A stretch of DNA of 64,000 nt, taken from the NCBI GenBank assembly GCA_004335835.1, contig RWJK01000880.1, forward strand, positions 1 to 64,000. The letters are read 5' to 3'. Of this stretch, positions 54,629 to 64,000 are shown piece after piece. A program made the translations under genes and the position numbers. Origin of the DNA: Scenedesmus sp. ARA3 (Eukaryota; Chlorophyta; Chlorophyceae; Sphaeropleales; Scenedesmaceae). Below the pieces are notes generated by a model that saw only the letters and a list, made by a program, of their open reading frames with translations, was not told the DNA's origin and did no database searches. Numbering within the stretch: the stretch's first letter is position 1; each line of letters begins with the position of its first letter.

Positions 54629-56084
54629 TCACTCCTGCTGCTCCTCAGTGCTGTCGTCCCACAGCTGCTGCTTCTGCCGCCGCCGGCTGGTGATGCGGTG
54701 CTTCTGGTCCAGCCGCGCCTCATAACGAGCCACGCCGCCCCGCCCGCTGACCACCTTGAGGGCGCCCTCGCGCCGCTGCTTGGCCAGCTGCATGACGCGC
54801 ACGTCGTACTCCTCCCGAGCCTGCACCAGCAGCAGCAGCAGCAGCAGCAACAAGCAGGCCGTCAACCTATGTTTCAGGGTTCTGATGTTTGTGGCCAGCT
54901 GCATGACGCGCACATCATACTCCTCGCGCGCCTGCGGCAGCAGCAACGGAAGCAGCAGCAGCAGCAGCAGAACGGGCACCTAAGTAATTGAATGCTGCAG
55001 TATATGGTGGAGCCATCAGCATCGCAGGAAAATTGCAGCACCTGCAGCCGGCTTCAGCAGAATCTACTGATTACATGCAAATGGCTGTTCCATTTGTAGT
55101 ACACCTGGCGACCTCATCAAGCTGCAACTGCCACCAGTGGCAACTACTGGCAAAGGTGGGAAGTTCACACATCACAAAGTTCGCACCTTGATCTCCGCCA
55201 GGAACTTCACGTAGTGCTCGTGGCGCTCCAGCTCAGCAGCAGTCACCGCACAGCCGGGCTCCGCCAGGTGCATGCAGTCCACAAACCTGCGGCAGAGCGG
55301 GGGCAGCAGTAATCATATATTGTATGTTGAGACATGTGTGGTGTTGCTGCTGCGTGTGGTGTGCGAGATGGAAATACACACCGTGCACACGCCCCACACC
55401 ACAAGCATGCAGTGCTCATGAAAAACACAACCTGTTCGTCACGAGCGCATGCTCACCAGCAGACATCAACGCCCCTTCTCTGCAACCTGACATCAACACA
55501 GAACAACAACACGTCCCTCGCATGCGACTAAGTAACACCACTAGCCTCTGTTGCTGGCCGGGCAACAGCAGCAGCAGCAGCAGCAGCGGCACAGCTATCC
55601 GCACCTGCAGCCGCCCTGTGCCTCCACTGCCGCATTGAACTCAGGGAACAGCCGTGCCAGGTCAGCGCTGGCCACCCTGTCCAAGGTGGGCTGGTTGAAC
55701 CCCGGGGTGTCAGCCATGAGCCCACCAAAGAGCAGCTCAATCACGCTCAACAGGACACCCTCAACATGACACCCATAAACAAGCAGGACCGGTAAACCAC
55801 ACAGCCCTGTCACTCGCTGTCCAGCAAACACAGCTTGAGCCGCACCTGCAGCCGCCCTGCGCCTCCACTGCTGCATTAAACTCGGGAAACAGCCGCGCCA
55901 GGTCAGCGCTGGCCACCCTGTCCAAGGTGGGCTGGTTGAACCCCGGGGTGTCAGCCATGAGCCCGCCAAAAGGCAGCTCGATCAGCGTCACGGTGCGCGT
56001 GGTGTGCCGCCCCCGCCCGATCTTTGACACGTCGCCAACTGCCAGGAAGCTGCGGGCAGGGTCTGCTGCTGCTGAGGGTGATGC

Positions 56085-56121
<37 letters not shown>

Positions 56122-57240
56122 ATGCTGCTGCCGGTGTATCCATCTGCTGCTTGATCGGACTCTTCACAGTCCTGCTCATCTGCTCCTGCTGCTTCTGCTG
56201 CTGCTACTGCCGCTCCCACAAGTTCCGCTGCCTCAGGCTTATGCCGCCCCATCCTTAGCGCGTTGATCAAGCTGCTTTTGCCAGCCCCAGAAGGACCAGC
56301 CACAACTGACACAGCTCCTTGCAGGGCCTGTGCCACCTCATTCAGTCCCTGGCCTGTTTCACAGCTAACTGCAACTGCGTGGTATCCCCAGGAGGCGACC
56401 TGCTGCAGCCGAAGTGTGACCTCGGACTCTGGGAGGAGGTCACATTTGTTGAGGGCAAGTGTGACCGGCAGGCCGGAGGCTCCTAGGCTGACCAGGAAGC
56501 GGGACACCTGCTGCGGCTCAAACTGCAGCAGCAACATAAAAGGACAGACATACATGCAGTTATGTGTGAAGAGGTGGTTGTAAAAACGGATGACCGACAT
56601 GTAGCTAGGGTGAGTAAACGGCTACTAGGTGTGCTTCACCAAGACAGTGACGCAGCGCATCTTGCCAGCTTGCTGGTCTGCTGAGAGCCATCAGTGTAGC
56701 AGTGTAGCTGCTGGAGCTCCGTAGGCGCAACTGCATGTGCTATCAGTGCCTGTGCCGCTGAGCAATGCACCGCACCATCTCATTCTCCAGAGGGGTTCTC
56801 AAACAACCCAGCCGTCTCCAGAGGGGTTCTCAAACAACCCAGCAGTATACATCAATATAAATGCTGAACCACATACTGTTGCGCTACATCTGCCTCTCAT
56901 TACTACTGCTTGCACTCACCGGCTGCTGCGTGAGCCCAAACAGCAGCAGCACATGGCAAATTGCTATAAGTTACCCAGAATCACATATACTCCGAATGCT
57001 ACTGCTTGCACTCACCGGCGGCTGTGTCAGCCCAAACAGCAGCAGCACATGCCCCACATTAGCAATGGCTGGATCAGCCAGCTCACTGCTGCGGGGCTGC
57101 ACTGATTCCACCACGCCCCGGCCTTCCAACCAGTCTATGCCATGTACTCTCACTCGATCTCCTACCAGCACCCGCTGGTTGATCTTTTTGAGCAGTGCTC
57201 TGACTGTGCACAGCAGCTGCGTGCGCGGCGGCGGCACATG

Positions 57241-57273
<33 letters not shown>

Positions 57274-58096
57274 TGCTTGGGAGTTGCTGGCGTGTCTGCT
57301 TTGCAGCAGCTGCTCCTCGTCTTCGTCTTGTCTGCTGCTGGGACTATTACTGCTGCTGCTGCTGCTGGTTGCTTCTGAGCTGCTGTCTGCTGCTGCTGAA
57401 GTGTCCAGGTGTGAGATGTTCACGCGCACATAATTGGCCTCGGCAGTGATCACCTGCACAGCAGCAGACAGAGGCCAGCACACAACATGCTTGGCGAACA
57501 GGATGCCTACTGTTGACCTTGCACACAAATAACTTCAAAAAATTTCAGCGTAATGCTTGTTTTGGACTGGAAAAGCAGTGCAGCAAACCCATTTGGCTTA
57601 GCAGGCGTTGGGTCGACTAGCGCCTCACATGCCAGCAGCATGGCATTGCAGCACCAAATGAATCCAGAGAACTTGATTGAGGCCAGATGGCTGCCAAACA
57701 CCATGAAGGCTTGAAAGTTACTGCTGGTTTGACCTGCTGCTGCTACATGACATTGCGTGCAAGTATCAGCTGCTTTCCATGAGCAGGCACCACACAAGGC
57801 ACATTATGACTGCGGGCACACACCTGACCAAACGCTGCTTTTGGTAGCTGCTGCAGCGCCTGCCTTTCGCTCATTGCGTCCTGATAGCTCTGTTCGTAAG
57901 CTCGCACAACACCGGCCCTCCTGCTGCTCCCATGTCGGTGCTGCTGCTGCTGTCTGCTGCTTGCAGTAGAGAACCGCTGCACATGCCGCACGCATGGCGA
58001 CCTGCTACTGCTAACGGGAACAACCGCAAGTTTGTCGCACAACTCAGCAGTGCTACGCTGCATGCACCGTGCAAAAGGTGCTCGCAGTCTGAACAT
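54629..58096 (-). CDS. RsgA/YjeQ-type circularly permuted GTPase, organelle-targeted
   Basis: GTPase that acts in late maturation of the small ribosomal subunit. Five exons join in phase: 58096-57824, 57453-57016, 56522-55846, 55286-55187 and 54820-54629, for 559 residues. The N-terminus (MFRLRAPFARCMQRSTAELC, rich in Arg and Ser) looks like an organelle presequence. The OB-fold exon includes VLVGDRVRVHG and a poly-Ser insertion. The G domain is permuted: G4 (LALNKCDLL) comes before G1 (AGPSGAGKSSLIN), then G3 (ADTPGF). About 50 residues with poly-Gln are inserted between G1 and the switch region KIGRGRHTTR. The zinc site forms across a splice: CRFVDCMHLAEPGC, fitting CX4CXHX5C. Chloroplast or mitochondrion cannot be decided here. 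Several exon ends are duplicated. Confidence 0.93.
54765..54940 (-). repeat. Duplicated head of the last RsgA exon
   Basis: The segment coding AREEYDVRVMQLA occurs in the real exon (54820 downward) and at about 54890-54934, upstream in gene direction, with unchanged protein. CAG tracts lie beside each copy. Confidence 0.88.
55600..56000 (-). repeat. Near-silent copy of the end of RsgA exon 3
   Basis: The exon end at 55846-55995, coding IELPFGGLMADTPGFNQPTL and onward to EAQGGC, has a copy at about 55604-55750. Nine codons differ; eight changes are silent and one is Pro to Leu. Both copies end in the same CAG|GTGCGG donor. Confidence 0.9.
56780..56845 (+). repeat. 31-base direct repeat, two copies
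   Basis: TCCAGAGGGGTTCTCAAACA with the following ACCCAGC is repeated in tandem in the RsgA intron between exons 2 and 3. It matches no exon of the gene. Confidence 0.85.
56920..57060 (-). repeat. Duplicated end of RsgA exon 2
   Basis: The real exon ends at 57016 (GLTQPP, then GTGAGTGCAAGC). A copy of the end plus donor lies at about 56919-56962 and reads GLTQQP. Confidence 0.85.
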
Positions 58097-58834
58097 CGTG
58101 GTGGGCTATGAACTTTGTCTCCTGCAAGCACACAGAAATAGCCTAGCTATGTGAGAAACTATGAGTTTGCTTGCAACAGCGAGTCGACAGTAAGATGTTC
58201 TCAAACCCTACAGGTGGTCACGGGCACATGTCATGACGACACACTTCAGGTCCCATCTGCCATGACAGCTCAGCCACACGCCAGGTTGTTGAACTCGTAA
58301 GCCGGGATTACAGCAAGGCTGCAGCTAGTCTTCTACTTGTGCTTGACCAGCCACACAATCAGTGTTGCTGATCTCGCCCATTCAAACGCAGCTAGCACAG
58401 CTGTCAGAACCATACCCCAAGCTGCTCTGCACTGCGGCAGAGCCCTGCATAATGAAACCACGCACAGAGCAACAACAGCAGTCGGCTAACCACGTTAGGC
58501 CATCACAGCGACTACGCTGTGCTGCAAGGTGCTGTCACAACAGCACGCACTGTACAACACTGTCACTTGCTGCCAGCCATCGCTGCCACCTCAGCAGCAA
58601 AGTCCAGCTTGCCCCCATCCTCTCTCTGCAGCCCCCAACTAACAGCAGCCCACATCAAAGCAGCCAGCACGGTTATGAATCCGGCGCACAGCTGTGGTGA
58701 CAAGCCTTGGCTTGGTGATGCAGACTAGCCAGAGCAATCACAGCTCCAAAGGCTGAAAACAAGTTCTGCTGCGACTCCAGTGTGCTGCAAGATCACAGAA
58801 ACACTTTCACAGAGACGCTGCCACAGAGACTCGG
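58097..58834. other. Gap between RsgA and EF-Ts with a copy of the EF-Ts 3' end
   Basis: Both flanking genes are minus-strand, so this should include the RsgA promoter. At about 58570-58630 it carries a copy of the last EF-Ts coding bases (CTGCCACCTCAGCAGCAAAG, then CTTGCCCCCATCCTCTCTCT), which lies beyond the EF-Ts stop codon. Confidence 0.75.
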
Positions 58835-59044
58835 TCACTTGCTGCCAGCCATGGCTGCCACCTCAGCAGCAAAATCTAGCTTGCCCCCATCCTCTCTCTG
58901 CAGCCCCTCCCCAACCTGCACCCGCAGCAGTGCTGACACGGTCAACCCCCCCTGCAGCTGCAGCTGCTGCGCCTGCTGCTTCAGCAGCTGTGAGACAGTG
59001 AGGCTGTCGTCAAGGAGGTACTTCTGGTCCAGCAGGCACACCTG

Positions 59045-59099
<55 letters not shown>

Positions 59100-62000
59100 A
59101 GGCACGTGGTGTGGGGCCAGCGAAATATGCAAATAGCATGTGCCATGTATGGTACAGAGGCACAGGGTTTGGTTTGTTGGGCATGTGCAGCAGCACTCTA
59201 GGCTTGTGCCTAGATCACACATAGCTAACGAGGCTCCTTGCCGCTCACAACAGCAGCATTTACGTGCAGCACCACACAAAGCAGCAAGACGAGATCAACC
59301 ACTCACGTCTTTGCACCACTTTGCCACCTTGCCATCCACAATCTTGGCCAGCACCTCCGCTGGCTTGCCCGGCATCTGCGCTGCTGTCGCAGACTCAAAG
59401 TCCGTGCGAGCAGCAGCCAGCGCTGCAGCCGGCATAGCCTGCCTACTGATGAATTGGCTAGCCATGCCTGCACTGTGCATGGCTAGGTTGGAGCCCAGCT
59501 GCTGCAGCTGCGCCTGCGCAGCCTGCAGGAAAAGTCAAAGTCAAAGGCTAAGTCAAACGTGAGTCGATGCGGTCACACACAGCAGCAGGTGGTGGCGGGA
59601 GCATCAGATAGACGGTCAACAGTCCAGTTACAACTGAGCCTGCACAGGCTGCAGGTAGTACGCCATGTGGCACATGACAAGATACATGTAGTAAAAGCAG
59701 CGGTTTGGCTTGCCTGCTGGCAGAGCAGCTGGCAAAACAAGTGTGCAGTGCACATGGCTCAGGCTGGCGCACAGCTGCAACAGCTCTGCTTGCCTGCCTG
59801 CCTGCGTGCCACAATAAGTCGAAGCAACAGTGCCAACCACTACACTGTACACAACGTGGCACAACCATCGGAAACAAAACCAACCGCAGAAGCTAGACTG
59901 TAGAGTTTGAACGCCCCACCTGTTCCAGCTGCGCTCCTGCCTGCAGCGCCACCACTGCTGCAATGCGGCCCGCGCCTGGCGCTACTGGCATGTGCACGTA
60001 GCTGGACACAACGCCTGCACAAGCAGTGTTGAAGGGGAGCGTGCACAAGTGGCACAATCAACTGCTGCACATGGATGCCTATGGCAGCAGTGTGGCGATA
60101 CTGCAGTATCACATGACAATCGACGTGGCGCCGCGCGTGTGACGTGGCGCCGCAGCACCCAAACCTGATGGTGTTTCTGCTGCAGCAGTCCCTTGAGTGC
60201 TTGTTCAGTCAACACACTGCCACCTGCTCAAAATTGTGCCCGCTGATCAGGCAATGACAATCATGTATTATGCATGCGGCTTGAGAAAAAAGCCAACACA
60301 TTGACCAATGACGCTCATTCTGGTGACACTACTACAGCCTAATTGACAACTGCTGCTGCGCTGACCAACGCTGACCCTATTGCCTCGCTGCAGCAGAAGC
60401 CAAGGCTGTTACTTACACCGCTCGTTGAGTCGCATAAGTATCGCTCCTACACATTTTGAAGCACTGCTGTGCACTCACCGTGTGGGCCCGCGCTGACCAG
60501 GTAGCCCCGCCGCAGCGCGATGTTCTCCCGCACCTGGCCCGCCAGCAGCGCACAGCCCTCCTCGATGCTGCTGCCATCACCCAGGCGCGCTGCCGCCAGC
60601 TGCGGCACAACACAGCAGCAGTTGAGACATCAGGTGCAGCAGCAACAGCAGCAGCAGTCAATTCATCTGCCACTGTAAGCAAGCTGTGCACATGCCAGCT
60701 GTGTCGCAACACAGCAGCAGCAGGCAGAGCACCCAGCAGCAGCCACAGAGGCACGATCAGGTCATGAGACGCTGAGCATGCCCGCGGGGTGCCACAGGTG
60801 TGCCGCAACGACTGTCATGACAGTACATCTGCAGCCCACTACTCGTAGAATGATCGGTAACTTACTTACTGAAAGTCAATCTCGTGCACCTGCCCTGCAG
60901 TTGCTGCTGCCGCCGCCGCCGCCGCCGCCGCCGCTGCTGCTGCTGCTCCTTGTGCACATACATCTGCAGCATCTCACCTGCTGAAAGTCGATCTCGTGCA
61001 CCTGCCCTGCTGCTGCTTCTGCTGCTGCCTGTGGTACCAGGCCCAGCGCCGCCTTTGCTGCTGCTGCTGCCAGCTGCTGGAAGGGTGCGGAGCGGCCCAC
61101 AAAGTCTGTCTCGCTGTTGATCTCCACCACTGACACCAGCTCGTGGCCCAGCTGCATGAAAATAACAAAAAAAGTAACAGAAGTGAGTTGTTATTGCTGT
61201 TGATCTCCACCACAGACACCAGTTCATGGCCCAGCTACAGGAGAACAACATAAGAAAGTAACAAAATATCTGACATTGAGGCAGCAGTGGACATTCATCG
61301 AGTAGGATCACAGAGAAGGCAGAGCACCACAGACACCAGCCCGTGCCCAAGCTGCAGGCCTTTTGAGTACAAAAATGATACCATAAGATACAGAGGCAGA
61401 GTTTGGTTGACTCGGAGGAACCCGAGTAGAGGTAGCTGGTTTCAACCAGCACTGCAGTTGCTGCTGCAGCAGCAGGGCAACTGATCTGCAAGGGCTGAAT
61501 CGCTGCATGTTTGACCTGGCCGGCTTGTATAGCCTCGTACTGCTGGACTTTGAATTCACGTTTTCCTAGTTACCACTGCACGCAGCCGCACCTGCGCCAC
61601 TGACACCAGGCCCGCAGAGGCGTGCCATATTGCTAGATTTCTAATTTGGCATGTTTCTAGTTGTTGTGCACGCGCATCTGTGTGCAACCAGCCGCACCTG
61701 CGCCACTGCCACCACGCCCTCCGAGGCGTGCCGTGACGCCTTCTTGACCGCTGCTGCCAGCCCCTTGAGGCGCAGCGCCTCCATGGCTGCTAGGCCCTAG
61801 TGACACCAGACCTTACTACTGCATGCAGCTGCACCTGCACCACTGCCAGCCTCATACAGCTAGCATCTTGCACACCTATCAATGTCCAATTTTCAAGCAT
61901 CATACTGCAGCCAGCCGCACCTGCGCCACTGCCACCAGGCCTTCTGAGGCGTGCCGTGACGCTTTCTTGACTGCTGCTGCCAGCCCCTTGAGGCGCAGCG

Positions 62001-62756
62001 CCTCCATGGCTGCAGCCATGTCCCAGTCAGATGCCGCCAGGCAGGACTGCGCACATTTCCAGACAATATGAACGAAAGAGAATGAGCAAGGCAGTGTAGC
62101 TGCTACAAGGAAGGTAGGCTTGAGGCGCAGCGCCTCCATGGCTGCGGCCATGTCCCAGTCAGATGCCGCCAGGCAGGACTGCGCACAGTTCCAGACAGTA
62201 TGAGCAAGACACTTGTATGAGCAAGACACTTGTATGAGCAAGACACTTGTATGAGCAAGACACTTGTATGGGCGAAGGATGTCTGATTGATTGAGTGAAT
62301 GATGGCAGCACCAAACTGAGCAGCAAGTGCAGCTGGCATTCCAGCCCCTTGAGGTGCAGTGCCTCCATGGCTGCGCCCGTGTCCCAGCCGGCTGCTGCCA
62401 GGCAGGACTGCGCGCAGCATTGTTTCATCAGATTTCCAGACAGTTTGAGCACGACATAGTCAGCCAAGGATGTAACACTACTTCACAGCACAAAAGCAGT
62501 CAGACCATAATACTACTGCTTGTCAACTGAGTGGTTGACGAGCTGGCAGCACGTGTTGAGCAGCAAGGGCAGCTGGCACTGCCAGCCTGATGGCATGACG
62601 TGGCAATACATACAGTTTGAAAAATCTTTTTGGCAGCTGCTGGCTGCCTACTGTACCTTCACATCTGCTATGGGAGCTCCGCTTGTCCTCCGGAGCTCCT
62701 TTATCATGTCCATCGCATTGGCAGGCATGCCCGCAGCGCTGTAGCTGCGGCCTGTG

Positions 62757-62791
<35 letters not shown>

Positions 62792-62923
62792 GCTGTCCTG
62801 AAGCCAGCTGCTCGCGCTGCATGGCCAGCTACTGGCCGTATTTGCGGCTGCTGCTGCAAGCTGCTGCCACTGTGGACCCAGCAAGGCCGATCTGACGAGA
62901 GGTGTACTGCACTGGCGCAGCAT
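58835..62923 (-). CDS. Translation elongation factor Ts, mitochondrial type
   Basis: Nucleotide exchange factor for EF-Tu. Seven exons join in phase: 62923-62657, 62046-61921, 61151-60978, 60599-60479, 60014-59920, 59522-59307 and 59041-58835, for 401 residues. The N-terminus (MLRQCSTPLVRSALLGPQWQ) and the later GRSYSA resemble a mitochondrial presequence and cleavage site. EF-Ts landmarks follow: MDMIKELRRTSGAPIADVK, then WDMAAAMEALRLKGLAAAVK, then VVEINSETDFVGRSAPF (the TDFV motif that contacts EF-Tu), then GVVSSYVHM with GRIAAVVAL, then PAEVLAKIVDGKVAKWCKD and VCLLDQKYLLDD. This is a single-copy EF-Ts, not the plastid PETs fusion with S1 domains. Three exons are surrounded by tandem copies. 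Confidence 0.93.
59044..59099 (-). repeat. (CAG)n tract beside the acceptor of the last EF-Ts exon
   Basis: About 17 CAG units (CTG in the sense strand) end just before the CTCTCAG acceptor of the last exon. Confidence 0.92.
60865..61015 (-). repeat. Duplicated end of EF-Ts exon 3
   Basis: The segment coding GQVHEIDFQ with its donor occurs in the real exon (ends 60978) and at about 60866-60902. One silent difference is seen in this stretch (GAT/GAC). Confidence 0.82.
61112..61355 (-). repeat. Copies of the EF-Ts exon 3 head
   Basis: The acceptor plus LGHELVSVVEINS (real exon from 61151) recurs at about 61193-61240 and, shorter, at 61322-61353. The first copy keeps the protein sequence almost unchanged. 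Confidence 0.82.
61585..62415 (-). repeat. Copies of both ends of EF-Ts exon 2
   Basis: The donor-side end (GLAAAVKKASRHASEG plus VAVAQ) recurs at about 61690-61795, with shorter pieces near 61588-61620 and 61825-61850. The acceptor-side head (SCLAASDWDMAAAMEALRLK) recurs at about 62117-62185 with one base change, and at 62336-62412 with several amino-acid changes. So each end is copied outward into its own intron. Confidence 0.87.
62196..62272 (+). repeat. 17-base minisatellite, four to five copies
   Basis: Units of GACACTTGTATGAGCAA are in perfect tandem in EF-Ts intron 1, between two exon copies. The last unit has one change (GGGCGAA). Confidence 0.93.
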
Positions 62924-63398
62924 GTTGGGTGATCTGGCTTTCTTGCTTGCAACCTGACCTTTTGGTGCAGTTCAAATTTGTCGAAATGAGTTGGATTAAT
63001 AAGCAAACGTGTGAAGGACGTGTGCAAAACACAGACAGCTCCGATCAGGTGTTACCAGTCCACGAGCCTGGGTGACCCAGGTAAACGAAGCACTCAAACT
63101 GCTAGTGTTGCACCAGAAAAACCATGCCGCACAGTATCTTGTGCTGCGCTAGCAGCGCCCGCCACACCTACGGGTCCCGCGTAACAGTGTCATGCCCGTA
63201 TCACTTTCATGCTGCTGCTGCAGTATGTTCGCTTGTGTTTTACTGCCATTTGTAATGCTGCTTCTGCTTCAGGTATCTTTCCTTCACCGTTCTGCCGGCG
63301 CTGTCGGAAGAATCGGCCTGCAACACGCTATCCTTGCACTTGCCAATCACCTTCCCAGTGTGTGTCGCTGAAACCTCTTTTATACAATACATTTGACC
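62924..63398. promoter_or_regulatory. Divergent promoter region, EF-Ts / deoxyhypusine hydroxylase
   Basis: The two start codons lie 475 bases apart in opposite directions. Both genes serve translation. No defined motif could be assigned. Confidence 0.5.
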
Positions 63399-64000
63399 AT
63401 GGCAACCCTCGTGCAAGCGCCTGAGGAGGTCGTGCAGAGGCTGCAGCAGAAACTTCAGGCAGACGACACCTCACTACCAGACAAGTACAGGGCTTTATTC
63501 TCACTGCGCAATGTCGCTGGCACAGAGGCAACACATGCACTAACCACAGGTAAACATACAGCACCAGTATGGCTAGCTGCATGACCGCTGATGCTGCAGC
63601 CAGTTCTGCAGCAGCAGCACATGTGATGACGACATGGCTGGCTGCTGACTGTCTACTGCTGTTGCTGTTGCTGTTGCAGCCTTGCAGGACGAGTCAGACC
63701 TGTTCAGACACGACGTGGCGTTCTGCTTGGGCCAGAGGCAGGACCCCACAGCAGTTGGCATCCTGAAGCAGCTGGTGGCAGATAGCCAGCAACACGCCAT
63801 GTGAGGACGCGATCAAACAGCAACAGCAGCAGCACCACCAGCATCAGCAGCAGCAGCAGCAGCAGTTGTAGCAGTGATTGTGCCAGGAGCGACAACAGTA
63901 ATGGCAGTGTGCCTGTAGTGCTGTTACCGTAGCTTGCATGCGCATGTCCAGTATGCAGAAGTACCAGCAGTTGTGCTGCCACTTCAGCTGCATGCGTCAT
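63399..64000 (+). CDS. DOHH: Deoxyhypusine hydroxylase, N-terminal part, cut by the right edge
   Basis: Di-iron HEAT-repeat enzyme that completes hypusine formation on eIF5A in the cytosol. Exons 63399-63549 and 63680-63800 join in phase (90 codons plus two bases) and the gene continues past the window. It reads MATLVQAPEEVVQRLQQKLQ, then KYRALFSLRNVAGTEATHAL, then DESDLFRHDVAFCLGQRQDP. These match the first two HEAT repeats of the family (RALFTLRN and LKHELAYCLGQMQD). The first metal-site pair, normally His-Glu, is His-Asp here (CAC GAC). The ATG at 63399 fits the family's N-terminus and sits in ACCATGG context. CAG tracts follow in the intron (about 63821-63870). Confidence 0.9.

Noticed and set aside
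58295..58325. Sequence GCCGGGATTACAGCA resembling a human Alu element
   Set aside because: The match is limited to about 13 bases, without other Alu sequence, in an algal context.

Overview
This window looks like nuclear DNA of a photosynthetic green alga. The evidence is: a nuclear gene for the photosystem I subunit PsaG with a transit peptide; many short GT-AG introns; high GC; and dense CAG/CTG trinucleotide tracts coding for poly-Gln, poly-Ser and poly-Ala. The genes with the closest recognisable relatives (PsaG, a MUT68/HESO1-like nucleotidyltransferase) point to Chlorophyta, probably Chlorophyceae. I cannot name the genus.

Layout, left to right. (1) Below 1 to 7603, minus: an ABCB/TAP-type half transporter, cut by the left edge. 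(2) 8951-13674, plus: mitochondrial-type ribosomal protein uS2. (3) 15158-16403, plus: an unrecognised 169-residue protein. (4) 16404-19260: a gene-poor stretch with decayed repeats. (5) 19261-21327, plus: an intronless SUN-domain protein. (6) 22640-29282, minus: a terminal nucleotidyltransferase. (7) 30153-39440, minus: an FBH1-like F-box DNA helicase. (8) 39752-41812, plus: an RBR E3 ubiquitin ligase. (9) 43159-44922, plus: PsaG. (10) 46018-47950, plus: a glutathione S-transferase-like protein. (11) about 48519-53508, plus: a patatin-like phospholipase. (12) 54629-58096, minus: the RsgA GTPase. (13) 58835-62923, minus: mitochondrial EF-Ts. (14) 63399 to beyond 64000, plus: deoxyhypusine hydroxylase. 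For uS2m, PsaG, GST, RsgA, EF-Ts and most of the nucleotidyltransferase and phospholipase, I checked exon joins by splice phase and they close into one frame.

The genes do not form a pathway. Several serve organelle translation (uS2m, RsgA, EF-Ts) and two serve ubiquitin signalling (FBH1-like and RBR, divergently placed).

The most striking property is structural. In nearly every intron-containing gene, the end of an exon together with its splice site has been copied in tandem into the neighbouring intron, often two to six times. Some copies decay (frameshifts, a stop), but at least two differ from the real exon almost only at synonymous sites. Three genes also carry copies of their last coding segment beyond the stop codon. 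I treat this exon-terminus duplication as the main candidate for something new. Assembly artefact (both haplotypes laid in tandem) is the main alternative.
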